Below, one piece after another: positions 35,211-43,865 of a stretch of 64,000 nucleotides of DNA. The DNA is from CADCWK01 sp964244115 (lineage in GTDB: Bacteria; Chloroflexota; Chloroflexia; Thermomicrobiales; UBA6265). Under the pieces are notes generated by a model. It was not told the DNA's origin. It saw nothing but the letters and a program-made list of their open reading frames with translations, and searched no databases. The stretch covers positions 38,734 to 102,733 of the forward strand of contig CAXTHM010000004.1 in the NCBI GenBank assembly GCA_964244115.1, given 5' to 3'. Position 1 is the stretch's first letter. Each line of letters begins with the position of its first letter. The translations under genes were made by a program, and so were the position numbers.

Positions 35211-37649
35211 TCAGTCCCCGAGGTCGAGGGACAGGACACCGGCATCGTCGGCCGTCTCGCCGCCGCCCGACGTCACCCTGACGACGATCTCGTCCCCGTC
35301 GTCCTGGACATCGACCCCGTACTTGCCGCCGGGCGCGAGGCCGGTGATCAGGTGTCGCTCCGTGCCGGCCGGCACGGAGTAGGTCAGGTCGTCGAACTCG
35401 TCGTCCAGGTCGACCGGGAACAGGACGGCGATCCCGTTGACCACCGCCCCGGCGAAGGCGGTCCCGGCGCTGCTCTCGATCACCTCGACCTCATCGGCGG
35501 TGCCACCGGCATCGACGCCCTGGAGGACGTGGAGGAAGCGGGTCACCTTCGGACCGTCCGGCGCCTCGACCCGCAGCCGAAAGCGCATCGGCTCGCCGAC
35601 GGCCGGCTCGTTGTCCGCCTCCAGCGCCTCGGCCGCTTCGGACGTGATGCCGGCGTCGGTCGGCAGCAGGGTCGTGACGACGAGCTGCTGGCTGTTGTCG
35701 GTGGTCATGGTCGAGACGCTGCCGTCGATGTCCGGCTCGGTCGGCAGGTTCAGCCAGAACCGCTTGAACCGGCCGTCGGTCTTCGATTCCGCCCGGTCGT
35801 AGACGACGAGGTGGTCCGGCCGGAGCCAGACCGTCGAGCGGCTGGCGTGGGTGATGTCGGTCGCCAGCATGTCCTCGGAGTTGTAGAGGTTCGTGGCGTC
35901 ACCGAGCGTGTAGACGTACTCGTCGGTCACGCTCCGGGCCAGGATGACGGGGCCGCCGGAGGGGACGTACGCCCACTGCGACCCGCGCGCGGACACGATC
36001 GCCGTGAAGCTCGTCGGGTCGTCGCCCTCGATCGGGTCGTTCTCCAGTGCAAGGGTGTTGTGGTAGTCGGAGCAGGCGATGTTGAAGCCGTAGCCGGTGC
36101 GCTCCTTCGTCAGCCACTCGCCGGCCCGGTAGAACTCGAACTGGTTGCCGTCGCTGTGCTGATGGTCGACCGAGTTCCAGCCGAGCGCCCAGGTGAAGAG
36201 GGTCGCGTCCTCGTCCCAGCCGGTGCGGACCAGCAGCCGGCCGAGCCCGGCCGCGAAGTGCGTCAGCGGGAGGCCGCCGTGCGGGTCGGCGGGCTCCGCC
36301 GCTTCCGGGTCGAACAGCAGGAAGGCCAGCATCGCCGGCAACGTGAACTCCTCCGACTCGGCGACGCGCAACGGGACGAGGCGCTCGTCGCCCCCCGGCG
36401 GGCAGAAGCGCTGGATCCAGCGCAACGCGTCCAGGCGATCGGTGTTCCCGGTGCGGGCATCGTAGAGACCGAGTGGGGCGAACACGCCGATGAAGTCCGG
36501 TCCCCAGTAGTTCTGCCCGTCGCCGTACCAGGCGGGCTGCGAGACCTGCCCGAGCCATTCGTAGTCGGGGATCTCCACGGTCCGCGGGCTGAGCGAGTGC
36601 AGGTAGGCCGGGATCATCTCGTCCCAGAACGGGTTGTCGGTCAGCGAGACCTGCGGCCCCCAAATCTCCGGGTCGGCCTGCCCGGCGGTGTGCAGGGCGA
36701 GCAGGAACTGGGTGATGTAGGCCAGCGCCTGCTGGCTGTACTCGAACCCCTCCGTCGCGAGCCCGCCCCTGGCGTCGCCGCGGAGGAGGGCGTCGGCCAT
36801 GTACAGCCAGGCCCCGGTGGCCTGCTCCAGATAGGCGCCGAGCTCGCCGTCCGGGTCGTCGTCGGCGTCGAAGGAGAGGGCCATCAGCCCGATGTTGCGC
36901 ATGTGGGCGAGGAAGTAGTTGTTCCCGGCCCAGCGCAGGGCAATCGGGTCGGCGAGCAGGACGGGGTCGTCGACGGTGCCGATCGGCTCGGGGTGGTTGA
37001 AGTTCGTCGTCGCGGCATGGGTGTTCTCGTCGGCCCAGCGCAGGAAGACGGTCCGGATCGTCGCCTTGTCGTCGTCGCTCAGGGTCGCGTAGATCCAGTC
37101 CACCGTCAGAGGGAAGGCCTCGCCCCACCAGCGCGACCGGTCCCGGACGGAGAACTCGGGGTCGCGGAACGGCTCCCCGGCGGCGGCGCCCCTGGCCGCC
37201 TCGTCGATGACGGACATCAGCAGCGTCCGCGCCCGGTTGGCGTAGTCGGTCCGGGTGTCCTCGTCCGGATGGACCAGCGACAGGAAGGCGAACAGCTCGG
37301 CGAAGTTCTCGGCTGGCAACTCCTCGTAGGAGGGGCCGCCCGTGTCGCCACCGGGAATGAGGCCGTCGTCCATCTTCGCCGTCATCGCATCGGCCAGGAC
37401 CAGCAGGCCGTCCCGCCAGACGGGGTTGGCGTCGGTCGCCCACGAGCGCAGGCGGGGCAGATCGTCCTCGGTCAGCCACAGCCGCGGGTGGCTCGTCACC
37501 GGCGCGACGGGCGTGGACTGGCCGCGGGCTTGGGCCGCCGGGAGCGCCCAGCCGCCGAGAGCTGCCGCCGCCCCGACGCTCAGGACCATGGTCCGGCGGG
37601 TCAGGGTGGGGTCGAACGGGATGCGATGAGTCATGGCGTCGTTGTCCAA
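35211..37649 (-). CDS. Exported heparinase II/III-like polysaccharide lyase family protein
   Basis: An 812-residue protein. A twin-arginine-like signal (LTRRTMVLSVGAAAALGGW) is followed by an alpha/alpha-toroid region (SHPRLWLTEDDLPRLRSWA, WWGEAFPLTVDWIYATLSDD) and a beta-sheet region with WNSVDHQHSDGNQFEFYRAG, where lyases keep a catalytic His. The layout is that of heparinase II/III-type polysaccharide lyases, but the substrate cannot be predicted. A TTG at 37649 lies 9 bases after GGAGGA; the ATG at 37634 is the alternative start. Confidence 0.8.
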   Translation of the reverse strand: MDNDAMTHRIPFDPTLTRRTMVLSVGAAAALGGWALPAAQARGQSTPVAPVTSHPRLWLTEDDLPRLRSWATDANPVWRDGLLVLADAMTAKMDDGLIPGGDTGGPSYEELPAENFAELFAFLSLVHPDEDTRTDYANRARTLLMSVIDEAARGAAAGEPFRDPEFSVRDRSRWWGEAFPLTVDWIYATLSDDDKATIRTVFLRWADENTHAATTNFNHPEPIGTVDDPVLLADPIALRWAGNNYFLAHMRNIGLMALSFDADDDPDGELGAYLEQATGAWLYMADALLRGDARGGLATEGFEYSQQALAYITQFLLALHTAGQADPEIWGPQVSLTDNPFWDEMIPAYLHSLSPRTVEIPDYEWLGQVSQPAWYGDGQNYWGPDFIGVFAPLGLYDARTGNTDRLDALRWIQRFCPPGGDERLVPLRVAESEEFTLPAMLAFLLFDPEAAEPADPHGGLPLTHFAAGLGRLLVRTGWDEDATLFTWALGWNSVDHQHSDGNQFEFYRAGEWLTKERTGYGFNIACSDYHNTLALENDPIEGDDPTSFTAIVSARGSQWAYVPSGGPVILARSVTDEYVYTLGDATNLYNSEDMLATDITHASRSTVWLRPDHLVVYDRAESKTDGRFKRFWLNLPTEPDIDGSVSTMTTDNSQQLVVTTLLPTDAGITSEAAEALEADNEPAVGEPMRFRLRVEAPDGPKVTRFLHVLQGVDAGGTADEVEVIESSAGTAFAGAVVNGIAVLFPVDLDDEFDDLTYSVPAGTERHLITGLAPGGKYGVDVQDDGDEIVVRVTSGGGETADDAGVLSLDLGD

Positions 37650-37952
37650 GGGATCTCTTCCTCCGATGATGCCCAAAGATGCTCAAAACCCTGCCGGTCC
37701 CGGCTGCGTCCGCCCATGATGTCTCGATCGGGTGCCCCGGATGAATGCAAGTATGTTCCCGACGGACCTGCCGAACATGGGTAGCCCTACTCATTTCCTG
37801 GGGCCGCCGCCTGGGGCTGTCCTCCAGTGATGGGTTCAGGTCCCGACCTTAAGGTCGACTCGCCCCGGTCGGACCTATGATGGCCAGACGCTCACCCTCA
37901 CCCCACCGTGGCGCGGCTGCCGCATCATCACCCTGCCCGGAGGCGGTTGGCC
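37650..37952. other. Divergent intergenic region
   Basis: About 300 bases between the exported lyase and the DinB gene, which read apart. No gene is seen. The promoters for both are expected here, but no box is clear enough to mark. Confidence 0.4.
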
Positions 37953-38444
37953 TTGACTCGAACCCCACTTACGATCCCGGACGTGCTGACCCTGTTGCAC
38001 GAAACACCGCGGGAAATCGACGCGTTGACCGTCGCCCTGACCCCGGAGCAGGCCCGGACCCCGCCGGCGCCGGACGAGTGGTCGGTCAACGGCGTGCTGG
38101 CGCATCTGCGCGCCTGCGCCGACGTCTGGGGCGGCTGCATCGCGACGATCCTCGGCGAGGACCGGCCGACGATCCGAGCGATCGACCCGAGGACGTGGAT
38201 GGGGCGGACCGACTATCCCGAGCTGGAGTTCCGGACGTCGTTCACGGCGTATCTGGAGCAGCGCGCCGATCTCCTGGCCGTCCTGGATACGCTGCCGGGC
38301 GATGACTGGTCGCGTTCCGCCACCGTGACCGGGGCCGGTGCGCCGCTCCGGCGCACGGTGCTGTTCTACGCGCAGTGGCTGGCTCGCCACGAGCGGACGC
38401 ATCTCCGCCAGATCAGGCAGACCACGACGGCGGCGGTCGGCTGA
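37953..38444 (+). CDS. DinB-family four-helix protein
   Basis: A 163-residue DinB/YfiT-like helical-bundle protein. The three metal-binding His positions are visible: NGVLAHLRACADVWGG, and the pair in WLARHERTHLRQIRQT. Such proteins include thiol-dependent transferases, though most members have no assigned role. I chose TTG 37953 because GGAGGCGG lies just upstream; the ORF from ATG 37908 is the alternative. Confidence 0.8.
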   Translation: MTRTPLTIPDVLTLLHETPREIDALTVALTPEQARTPPAPDEWSVNGVLAHLRACADVWGGCIATILGEDRPTIRAIDPRTWMGRTDYPELEFRTSFTAYLEQRADLLAVLDTLPGDDWSRSATVTGAGAPLRRTVLFYAQWLARHERTHLRQIRQTTTAAVG

Positions 38445-38472
38445 CAGGAGTCATCCGAGGACGGAGGACACC

Positions 38473-38586
38473 ATGCAGATCACGAGAAGTTCGTCCGCGA
38501 TCAAGGCCGGACCGGGCGCCTGGTTCACCGGCGCCGTCTACCTCGCTCTCGGACCGGGCCATCGCCGCCCGTCGCGAGCTGCATGA
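38473..38586 (+). pseudogene. Cupin gene remnant (N-terminal ~24 codons) at the left edge of the mobile element
   Basis: GGAGG precedes an ATG encoding MQITRSSSAIKAGPGAWFTG, which matches the start of a common small cupin family (form xxxGPAEWFTGTV). After about 24 codons similarity ends and the frame closes at 38586. The cupin barrel itself is absent here and is not found at the other end of the element. The break falls near 38545, where a foreign-looking reading frame begins. Confidence 0.5.
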
Positions 38587-39019
38587 CGTCGACCACGTCT
38601 CGGACGCGCTCCTGGGCGTGAAGAGGAGCGTCGCCCGGTTCTGGCAACAGGAGTCGAGCGACGCCCCCCTGGTCGACCTGAAGAAGGCGCTCCGGTCCAC
38701 CATGAAGCAGGACAACCGCAGCGCCCTGGCCGCGCTCGCGACGTTCGTCCCCCGTCGACTCTCCCAGCCCGCGCCGAAGCCGATCCGGAACGCGGACGGG
38801 ACCGTCACTCGCGCTCCGGATGAGACCCAGGTCCGCCGGGAACTCGCGGACCTGATCGGGAAGGCGCGAGAGCGGTTGACGGTCCCCCCGGACGCGGACA
38901 GGGTTTCGCGGCTGGATGAAATGATCGCGGATACATCGAAGGCCGCGTCCGCAGCCCGGAAGCATGAGCCGCGTCGTCGCTACGCCTTCGACCAGCCGGG
39001 AGACCGAATCTCCGGCTAG
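38546..39019 (+). CDS. Unknown element-borne protein, apparently 5'-truncated
   Basis: A coherent frame of about 157 codons, rich in charged residues (LGVKRSVARFWQQESSDAPL, APDETQVRRELADLIGKARE). It has no start with a ribosome-binding site: the frame runs straight out of the broken cupin gene. A GTG at 38618 is the first plausible internal start. It is not recognisable, though its style resembles a phage structural or head-associated protein. A strong terminator hairpin follows its stop. Confidence 0.4.
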   Translation, partial: LSDRAIAARRELHDVDHVSDALLGVKRSVARFWQQESSDAPLVDLKKALRSTMKQDNRSALAALATFVPRRLSQPAPKPIRNADGTVTRAPDETQVRRELADLIGKARERLTVPPDADRVSRLDEMIADTSKAASAARKHEPRRRYAFDQPGDRISG

Positions 39020-39029
39020 ACCGAACGCG

Positions 39030-39064
39030 ACGATACCCAGGCGCTACGAACGCCTGGGTATCGT
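39030..39064 (+). terminator. Perfect 14-bp hairpin terminator
   Basis: ACGATACCCAGGCG, a 7-base loop, then CGCCTGGGTATCGT, starting 11 bases after the truncated gene's stop. It insulates the small-gene run that follows. Confidence 0.75.
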
Positions 39065-39086
39065 CTAACCAACCAGGAGAACGACC

Positions 39087-39179
39087 GTGCATCGTCTCAT
39101 CCAGCGGCTCCGGTCATGGTATCGGACCGCGCCCGTCGACCCCGACGCGAACTTTCTCTATCGCCATATGCACCGCTGA
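39087..39179 (+). CDS. 30-residue basic small protein
   Basis: The GTG at 39087 has AGGAG 8 bases upstream and encodes VHRLIQRLRSWYRTAPVDPD followed by a short tail ending MHR. It is strongly basic at the N-terminus and could be an amphipathic helix. It has no known family; such tiny ORFs are common in phage-like elements. The ribosome-binding site and the fit between the terminator and the next gene support it. Confidence 0.45.
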   Translation: MHRLIQRLRSWYRTAPVDPDANFLYRHMHR

Positions 39180-39304
39180 CGACTCGAAGGGATGGAGAGC
39201 CATCTTCGCCCCTTTCGTTCGTCCTATGCCACTACAGCGCGTCCTCTGGGTATCCTTCGTGGTAGTTGCTATCTGGATGCTAGTCGACGCAGGAAGGAAA
39301 GACG

Positions 39305-39679
39305 GTGGAACGGACCTGCGACGCGGTCAAGTGGGACGGCCAGCCCTGCGGCGGTCGACCGCTCCCAGGGGAGACGAAGTGCTAGGCGCACTTGGAACGG
39401 CTCCGCGATATCCGAGACGCCGGACGACGCCAGGGCGGACAGGGTCGGGCGTCGCACGTCCGCGCCGCGAAGAAGCTGAACCCGGACCTGGCGTCGCTTA
39501 TCGCGACGCTTCACCAGACCATCGAAGGCGTCCGAGACGGGACGCTGACCCCTGGGCAGGGAAGCGCTATCGGCTCACTCGCGAGAGCCGTCGTCGCCGT
39601 GACGGAAGTTGGACGGCTGGAAGCGGACCTGGAGACGATGCGGACGGAACTTGACGCCCTGAAGGACCGTCCGGCATGA
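39305..39679 (+). pseudogene. Zinc-knuckle small phage-type protein with an in-frame amber codon
   Basis: From GTG 39305 (AAGGAAAG upstream) the frame reads VERTCDAVKWDGQPCGGRPL, PGETKC, then TAG (39383-39385), then AHLERLRDIRDAGRRQGGQG and a helical tail. Together this is a C-C-C-x-x-H zinc-binding protein of about 124 residues, of the CRAP/CxAH type common in phages and islands. The residue between the last Cys and AH is usually Trp, so TAG is one change from TGG. Either the gene is broken, the amber is read through, or translation restarts at TTG 39392. Confidence 0.55.
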
Positions 39680-40182
39680 GAGCGCGAGCGACCGTCGTCC
39701 GGCTTCGCCGGGATCTGGACGAACTCCGAGAGCGGGTAGCGACGGCTGACCTGGGAGCCGTTCCCGTGTTCGTCGTCCAGGCGGGCGGGACGTTCGTCTC
39801 GGATGACCTTGCTTACAACGCCTACGCGACCCTGGACGATGCGCTCGCGACGGTTCCCGACCGGGGAGCGTTTGTCGCTCGCGCTGTCGTGGTCGATATG
39901 AGCGCCGGGATAGGCGACGTCGACGCCTATGGGAACGTCCTGGACGATTATGACGACGAAGACGATCCGGTCTCCGTGCCCATCCCACGACCCCAACGCC
40001 CCGTCGATCCAGACGCGCTGGAGCCGATCCCCGGTCTGATCCCGGGCGTTGAGCTGTCGACCGGACGGAAGCACTACGGAACCGACCTCGCTGGACACCG
40101 GATTCGGGGACTAATCGCCGGGGCGCCGGTCACGTCCGACGACCGGGGGCGATTGGTCTTCGTCGCGGACCTGGAACCATGA
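39676..40182 (+). CDS. Unknown acidic element protein
   Basis: A 168-residue protein starting in an ATGA overlap with the previous gene. It has an N-terminal charged helix (VVRLRRDLDELRERVATADL), a central region with VPVFVVQAGGTFVSDD, and an acidic stretch DDYDDEDDPVSVPIPRP. It is not recognisable. Tight overlap with both neighbours makes it a real member of the small-gene operon. Confidence 0.6.
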   Translation: MRARATVVRLRRDLDELRERVATADLGAVPVFVVQAGGTFVSDDLAYNAYATLDDALATVPDRGAFVARAVVVDMSAGIGDVDAYGNVLDDYDDEDDPVSVPIPRPQRPVDPDALEPIPGLIPGVELSTGRKHYGTDLAGHRIRGLIAGAPVTSDDRGRLVFVADLEP

Positions 40183-40520
40183 CCACGAAGGGGATCGTCC
40201 GGATCGGCTCTCCGGTCGACGCGCTCCTCGATACCTGGCAGATCGTTTGCTCCGGCTGCGAGACCGCGAAGTTGGAGGAGCAGTTCCGCCGGAGCGCCAA
40301 TGGCCACTACCTGAACCAGTGCCGGGCCTGCGAAGTGGCCTACTCGAAGGCCTGGCGCGAGCGGAACCTGGAGCATCGCCGGGCATACGCTCGCGAGTAC
40401 ATGCGAGAGCTTCGATGGGTCGATAGGGACTGGGTTCGGGAGTACGAACGGGACTACGCCCAGGAGCGGCGGGACCGACTGAAGGTGGAAGCGACCCACG
40501 AGGTTAAGAATCCGTTGTAG
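40179..40520 (+). CDS. Zinc-ribbon protein (Endonuclease VII-like N-terminal pattern)
   Basis: A 113-residue protein with WQIVCSGCETAKLEEQFRRS, then GHYLNQCRACEVAYSKAWRE and an Arg/Glu-rich helical tail. The C-x2-C ... F ... C-x2-C ... W...N...R layout is the one that precedes phage recombination endonuclease VII/HNH-type domains, but no nuclease core follows. It starts in an ATGA overlap at 40179, and its 3' end overlaps the convergent gene by 17 bases. Confidence 0.6.
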   Translation: MTTKGIVRIGSPVDALLDTWQIVCSGCETAKLEEQFRRSANGHYLNQCRACEVAYSKAWRERNLEHRRAYAREYMRELRWVDRDWVREYERDYAQERRDRLKVEATHEVKNPL

Positions 40521-41385
40521 GGTCTGACAACTCGGGATTGACCAATCCGTTCTCAATGAGGACACGATAGATCTCTTCTTGGCTTGGCAAAACGGAATCG
40601 CCATAACCGTGTCGTTCAAGATCTCTGACCGCTTTCAAGTAAGTCCTGGGATCGTCTCGATTCCCGCTATGCACAAGTAAGTTACGCACTTGACGGCGAA
40701 GCTCGGTCGAGCTGGCGTTCTGACGCTCAAGTGTCTCCCTAGAGAGGAGATAGTCCGCTGTGGGATGGCTCCTCTGCGAAGATGAACGCTCTAATCGATC
40801 GACCCTCCTATCTAGGCTTCCGAGGCTATCTAGCGCCGGAAGGACGCGGTCGAAAAGCAGCGTTCGAAGTTCGTCTTCTGATCCCTTCGACCTCAACTCT
40901 GCCAGCCGGATAATCTGATCAATCGGATTGTCGATTGACTCGGGGTGCTCCTTAGCGTGAGTGATCTGCGCTAAAAGGTCTCGCTTGCAGTCCGCGACGC
41001 TGTCGAGGTCGTTATGATCCACGAAGATGGTTCGCATGGTGGCAACATCGAACGGTGGCTTCTCGCCGTCCTGCATGATCTGGAAGCATGGCTTTTGAGT
41101 CCCGTGACGAACAGCCAGTTCATAAAAGACGTTCGCGTTGTGGCCCGTCAAATCTGCGATGACGATGTCATCGTTGAGCAGATGCGTGATGATCTGCTTG
41201 GGAATGGTCCCCGACTGCTCGAAAAGGTCTGCCCTTTCGACCGTCGCGTAGCCGGCTTCGATAGCGACCGGTTTGAAGACATGCGTGAAGAGCTGATCAG
41301 CCCGCTTCCGTATTGGAGATCCACTCGAACCTATCGGGCAGATAACGAAACATGTCCCCGCCGTTAGGGTGTCTGCCTTCGACAT
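40504..41385 (-). CDS. Predicted nucleotide-processing (DRHyd/TIR-like) conflict protein
   Basis: A 293-residue protein. Residues 10-115 form a Rossmann-like domain of the nucleoside deoxyribosyltransferase/TIR-like group: TCFVICPIGSSGSPIRKRAD, VERADLFEQSGTIPKQIITH, DIVIADLTGHNANVFYELAV. The CF-VI-PIG start and the D-LTG-N-NVFYELA motif with its conserved Glu are typical of domains that hydrolyse NAD or nucleotides in immune systems. The C-terminal half is helical with no known domain. AGGAGG lies 7 bases before ATG 41385. GC and codon use are lower than in flanking genes, a sign of transfer. Function is inferred. Confidence 0.7.
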   Translation of the reverse strand: MSKADTLTAGTCFVICPIGSSGSPIRKRADQLFTHVFKPVAIEAGYATVERADLFEQSGTIPKQIITHLLNDDIVIADLTGHNANVFYELAVRHGTQKPCFQIMQDGEKPPFDVATMRTIFVDHNDLDSVADCKRDLLAQITHAKEHPESIDNPIDQIIRLAELRSKGSEDELRTLLFDRVLPALDSLGSLDRRVDRLERSSSQRSHPTADYLLSRETLERQNASSTELRRQVRNLLVHSGNRDDPRTYLKAVRDLERHGYGDSVLPSQEEIYRVLIENGLVNPELSDPTTDS

Positions 41386-41691
41386 TCCGTAACCTCCTGA
41401 CGACTGTTCCGAACCCAAGCAGGTCGGTCGCAAGTATCCAATAGTGTAGGAAAGCTGGGGAGCGCCGGAGGGCGCGAGAGAAGGGAGTCAGGGCCACTTT
41501 CGCCCCCGTACCCGTCATGTCGACCCGGAACCGGGCACCGGGTCTGTTCTGGCTCGGACGTCTGAGAATCACTCCCCTGATTCCCGACCATCGGCTTCCG
41601 GTTCGCCCGCTCCGCTGCCTGTTCGCGGGCGATGTCTCCGACATGACGTAGGACGCACTGTCGGGGTCGGAGAGACTCGAAGCGGAGCGGG
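41386..41691. other. Intergenic region within the mobile element
   Basis: About 300 bases lie between the two minus-strand cargo genes. One minus-strand frame stays open through it (41297-41644), but it has no ribosome-binding site and its residue pattern is not convincing. The promoter of the DRHyd-like gene should be here. Confidence 0.4.
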
Positions 41692-42348
41692 TTACGTCCC
41701 GCTCTCTTCTTCCCCTTCGTCGTTCACTGGCGGAGCGTTGCGAATCTTATCGGGGATGAGGTTTGGGGTTTCGTAGATCTGCCGGAACAGCGCTTCGATG
41801 ATCCGGATGACCGCCCCGGAAGCGTCGGAGTCCATCATCACGATCTTGTGGTTCGCGTCGTTGCCCAGGCGCTTGACGTACTCCGCGACCTGCTTCCCGT
41901 CCGGGGACAAATAGTGACCTTCGAACAAATAGTTGATGTAGAAGTCGTAGGTCTGCCGCTTCTTCGCTCCCCGGTCGACGGCGATGTTCATCAGCAGGAC
42001 CCGACAGACCATCACGGCGGCGGTATGGGCATTGGCTCCGGCTGCGGCTCGCGCTTCGTCATAGAGCGCGGCTAACTGGGTCGGGACGTGCTCAATGAAG
42101 GTCCCAGGTGGGTACGCCGGAAGCCGCCAATAGAAATCCCCTGTCGTCATTGTGGGTAGCTGGCAGTGAGGGCAAATATAGATCCGGAGTAGTTGCGACG
42201 GGTTAGCGTTGAACTGTCGTCCACTTTGATAGCCCACTGTTGTTGCGACCTGGTTCCCGCAATAGCCACACTGCCAGTCGTGGGTAGGGAGCGGCTGCGT
42301 CCCCATCCACTGGAGTGACTTCGGGTTGTCAATCGGCGGCATGGTCAT
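41692..42348 (-). CDS. DUF4145 domain protein
   Basis: A 218-residue protein. The N-terminal zinc ribbon has WQCGYCGNQVATTVG and IYICPHCQLPTM. The helical DUF4145 core has AAAGANAHTAAVMVCRVLLM, an Arg-bearing helix, and KRLGNDANHKIVMMDSDASG near the end. DUF4145 proteins occur alone or fused to restriction and other defence proteins, and the function is unknown. Here it is cargo of an integrative element beside a nucleotide-processing protein. It diverges from the XRE regulator. Confidence 0.8.
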   Translation of the reverse strand: MTMPPIDNPKSLQWMGTQPLPTHDWQCGYCGNQVATTVGYQSGRQFNANPSQLLRIYICPHCQLPTMTTGDFYWRLPAYPPGTFIEHVPTQLAALYDEARAAAGANAHTAAVMVCRVLLMNIAVDRGAKKRQTYDFYINYLFEGHYLSPDGKQVAEYVKRLGNDANHKIVMMDSDASGAVIRIIEALFRQIYETPNLIPDKIRNAPPVNDEGEEESGT

Positions 42349-42392
42349 CAGTGGAAGGCTCCTGTTGCTGGCTGGCGAACTTATCGTTCAAT

Positions 42393-42412
42393 TATACTGT
42401 GATCGTACACAG
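42393..42412 (+). promoter_or_regulatory. Likely promoter/operator of the XRE-integrase pair
   Basis: TATACT (42393-42398) is a good -10 box in an unusually AT-rich patch. It overlaps CTGTG-ATCGTA-CACAG (42397-42412), a 5-base inverted repeat suited to binding a dimeric XRE repressor. The XRE start is 10 bases further on. No clear -35 is seen. Autoregulation is an inference. Confidence 0.45.
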
Positions 42413-42421
42413 GGGGTCGAC

Positions 42422-42655
42422 ATGGACGGGGTAGGCGACCGGCTCCGCCAGGCGCGGACGCGAGTCGGGATGACGCAGGCGGAACTATGGCGGACGGCGG
42501 GCGTGTCGGTTCCGGCGCTCTCGCGTCTGGAGCAGGGACACACGACGCCGAAGCTGTCGACGGTACGGAAGCTGGCGCGGGCGCTGGGCGTCCGCGTGGA
42601 GTGGCTGACTGTCGGAGAAGCGCCGATGGTCGCGAAGCAGGGAGACGACCAGTGA
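42422..42655 (+). CDS. XRE-family helix-turn-helix regulator
   Basis: A 77-residue DNA-binding protein. MDGVGDRLRQARTRVGMTQA starts the five-helix XRE fold, with AGVSVPALSRLEQGHTTPKL as the recognition helix region. ATG 42422 lies 5 bases after AGGGGG; the longer ORF start at 42326 is inside the promoter. It overlaps the integrase start by four bases (GTGA), so regulator and integrase are made together. It probably represses its own promoter. Confidence 0.88.
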   Translation: MDGVGDRLRQARTRVGMTQAELWRTAGVSVPALSRLEQGHTTPKLSTVRKLARALGVRVEWLTVGEAPMVAKQGDDQ

Positions 42656-43860
42656 CGACGGAGACCACGACGATAGCACCCGCGAAGCGACGGCGCGGAC
42701 ACGGGGAAGGGTCGATCATTCAGCGTGGAGACGGTCGCTGGGCAGCGGTCATCGACCTGGGCTGGGTCGACGGGACGTGGAAGCGAAAGACGCTCTACGG
42801 GAAGACCCGTAAGGACGTCGCGGACAAGATGCGAACGGCCCGCCGGGAACAGGAGCAGGGTCGGGATCTAACCGCGAGAACGGCGACGGTCGAAGCCTTC
42901 ATGACCCGTTGGCTCTCGGAAGACGTGGCTCCGCGACTGGCGCCGAAGACGATCGAGCAGTATACGATCCTAACGACGAAGCACATCGTCCCCAGCCTGG
43001 GGAAGGTGGCGCTGAACAAACTCACGGCGGAGCAGGTGACGCGCTTCCTTCGAACGAAGCAGGCCAGCGGCCTGTCAGCGTCGACGGTGAACCATCTCCA
43101 GAAGATTCTCCGGACGGCGCTCAATGTCGCGGTGGACTGGAAGCTACTTTCCGGCAACCCTGTGGCGGCGACGCGGAAGGTCGAAGGGGAGCAGCGAAAG
43201 AGCAACCCGCTGACCCCGTCCGAGATGACCCAGTTCCTGGACACGATTCGCGATGACGAACACGAAACTATGTACCGCGTGACGCTCATGCTCGGACTTC
43301 GGATCGGGGAGACGCTGGGGCTACGATGGCAGCACGTCGACCTGACCGGGGACCAGCCCTGGTCAGTGAAGCGCCCGTGCCTACGCATCGAAGCGACGCT
43401 CCAGCGGAACGCCCAGGCGGGCGGGGGAAGCGTCCTGGTCCTGAAGACGCCGAAGACGCGAGACTCCCGGCGGATTCTCCCGCTCCCGGCGTCCCTGATC
43501 CCGCTCCTGAAGGCACACAGAGCGCGACAGAACGAACGACGGCTCCTTCACGGCGACCTATGGCAGGACAACGACCTGGTCTTCACGGGCGCACTCGGAG
43601 CCGGGATCGAACCCAGGCAGGCGCTCCGCGTCTTTCACGCCGCCTGTGGACGGGCTGGTATCGAACGACGACGACTCCATGACCTGCGACACAGCGCCGC
43701 GACGAAGCTGATGGCGGACGGCCTTTCGCTCCTGGAAGTAAGCAAACTCCTGGGACATTCCCAGCTATCTACAACGTTCGACATCTACGGGCACATCCTG
43801 ACGGAGCAGATGGGCGGCATGGTCGACCGCCTGGACGCGGCTTGGGGGACGGGTTCGTAA
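42652..43860 (+). CDS. Tyrosine site-specific integrase
   Basis: A 402-residue phage/ICE-type integrase. There is an arm-binding AP2-like N-terminus (GDGRWAAVIDLGWVDGTWKR), a SAM-like core-binding domain (TVEAFMTRWLSEDVAPRLAP), and a catalytic domain with the first Arg in MLGLRIGETLGLRW, HxxR in RRLHDLRHSAATKLM and the His/Tyr pair in LLGHSQLSTTFDIYGHI. All catalytic residues are present. The start is GTG overlapping the XRE stop. The gene ends about 100 bases from the 3' end of tRNA-Arg, the expected attachment site. Confidence 0.95.
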   Translation: MTTETTTIAPAKRRRGHGEGSIIQRGDGRWAAVIDLGWVDGTWKRKTLYGKTRKDVADKMRTARREQEQGRDLTARTATVEAFMTRWLSEDVAPRLAPKTIEQYTILTTKHIVPSLGKVALNKLTAEQVTRFLRTKQASGLSASTVNHLQKILRTALNVAVDWKLLSGNPVAATRKVEGEQRKSNPLTPSEMTQFLDTIRDDEHETMYRVTLMLGLRIGETLGLRWQHVDLTGDQPWSVKRPCLRIEATLQRNAQAGGGSVLVLKTPKTRDSRRILPLPASLIPLLKAHRARQNERRLLHGDLWQDNDLVFTGALGAGIEPRQALRVFHAACGRAGIERRRLHDLRHSAATKLMADGLSLLEVSKLLGHSQLSTTFDIYGHILTEQMGGMVDRLDAAWGTGS

Positions 43861-43865
43861 ACCAG

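Noticed and set aside
35352..37784. 810-residue plus-strand ORF opposite the exported lyase gene
   Set aside because: Same reason: a shadow frame with skewed composition and no domain, against a coherent exported protein on the minus strand.
39226..39654. 142-residue ORF starting MPLQRVLWVSFVVVAIWMLV
   Set aside because: Its start looks like a membrane helix, but there is no ribosome-binding site, and after about 30 codons it only overlaps the better-supported zinc-knuckle gene in another frame.
41297..41644. 115-residue minus-strand ORF between the two cargo genes
   Set aside because: No ribosome-binding site, overlaps the DRHyd-like start, and shows no family motif; treated as intergenic.
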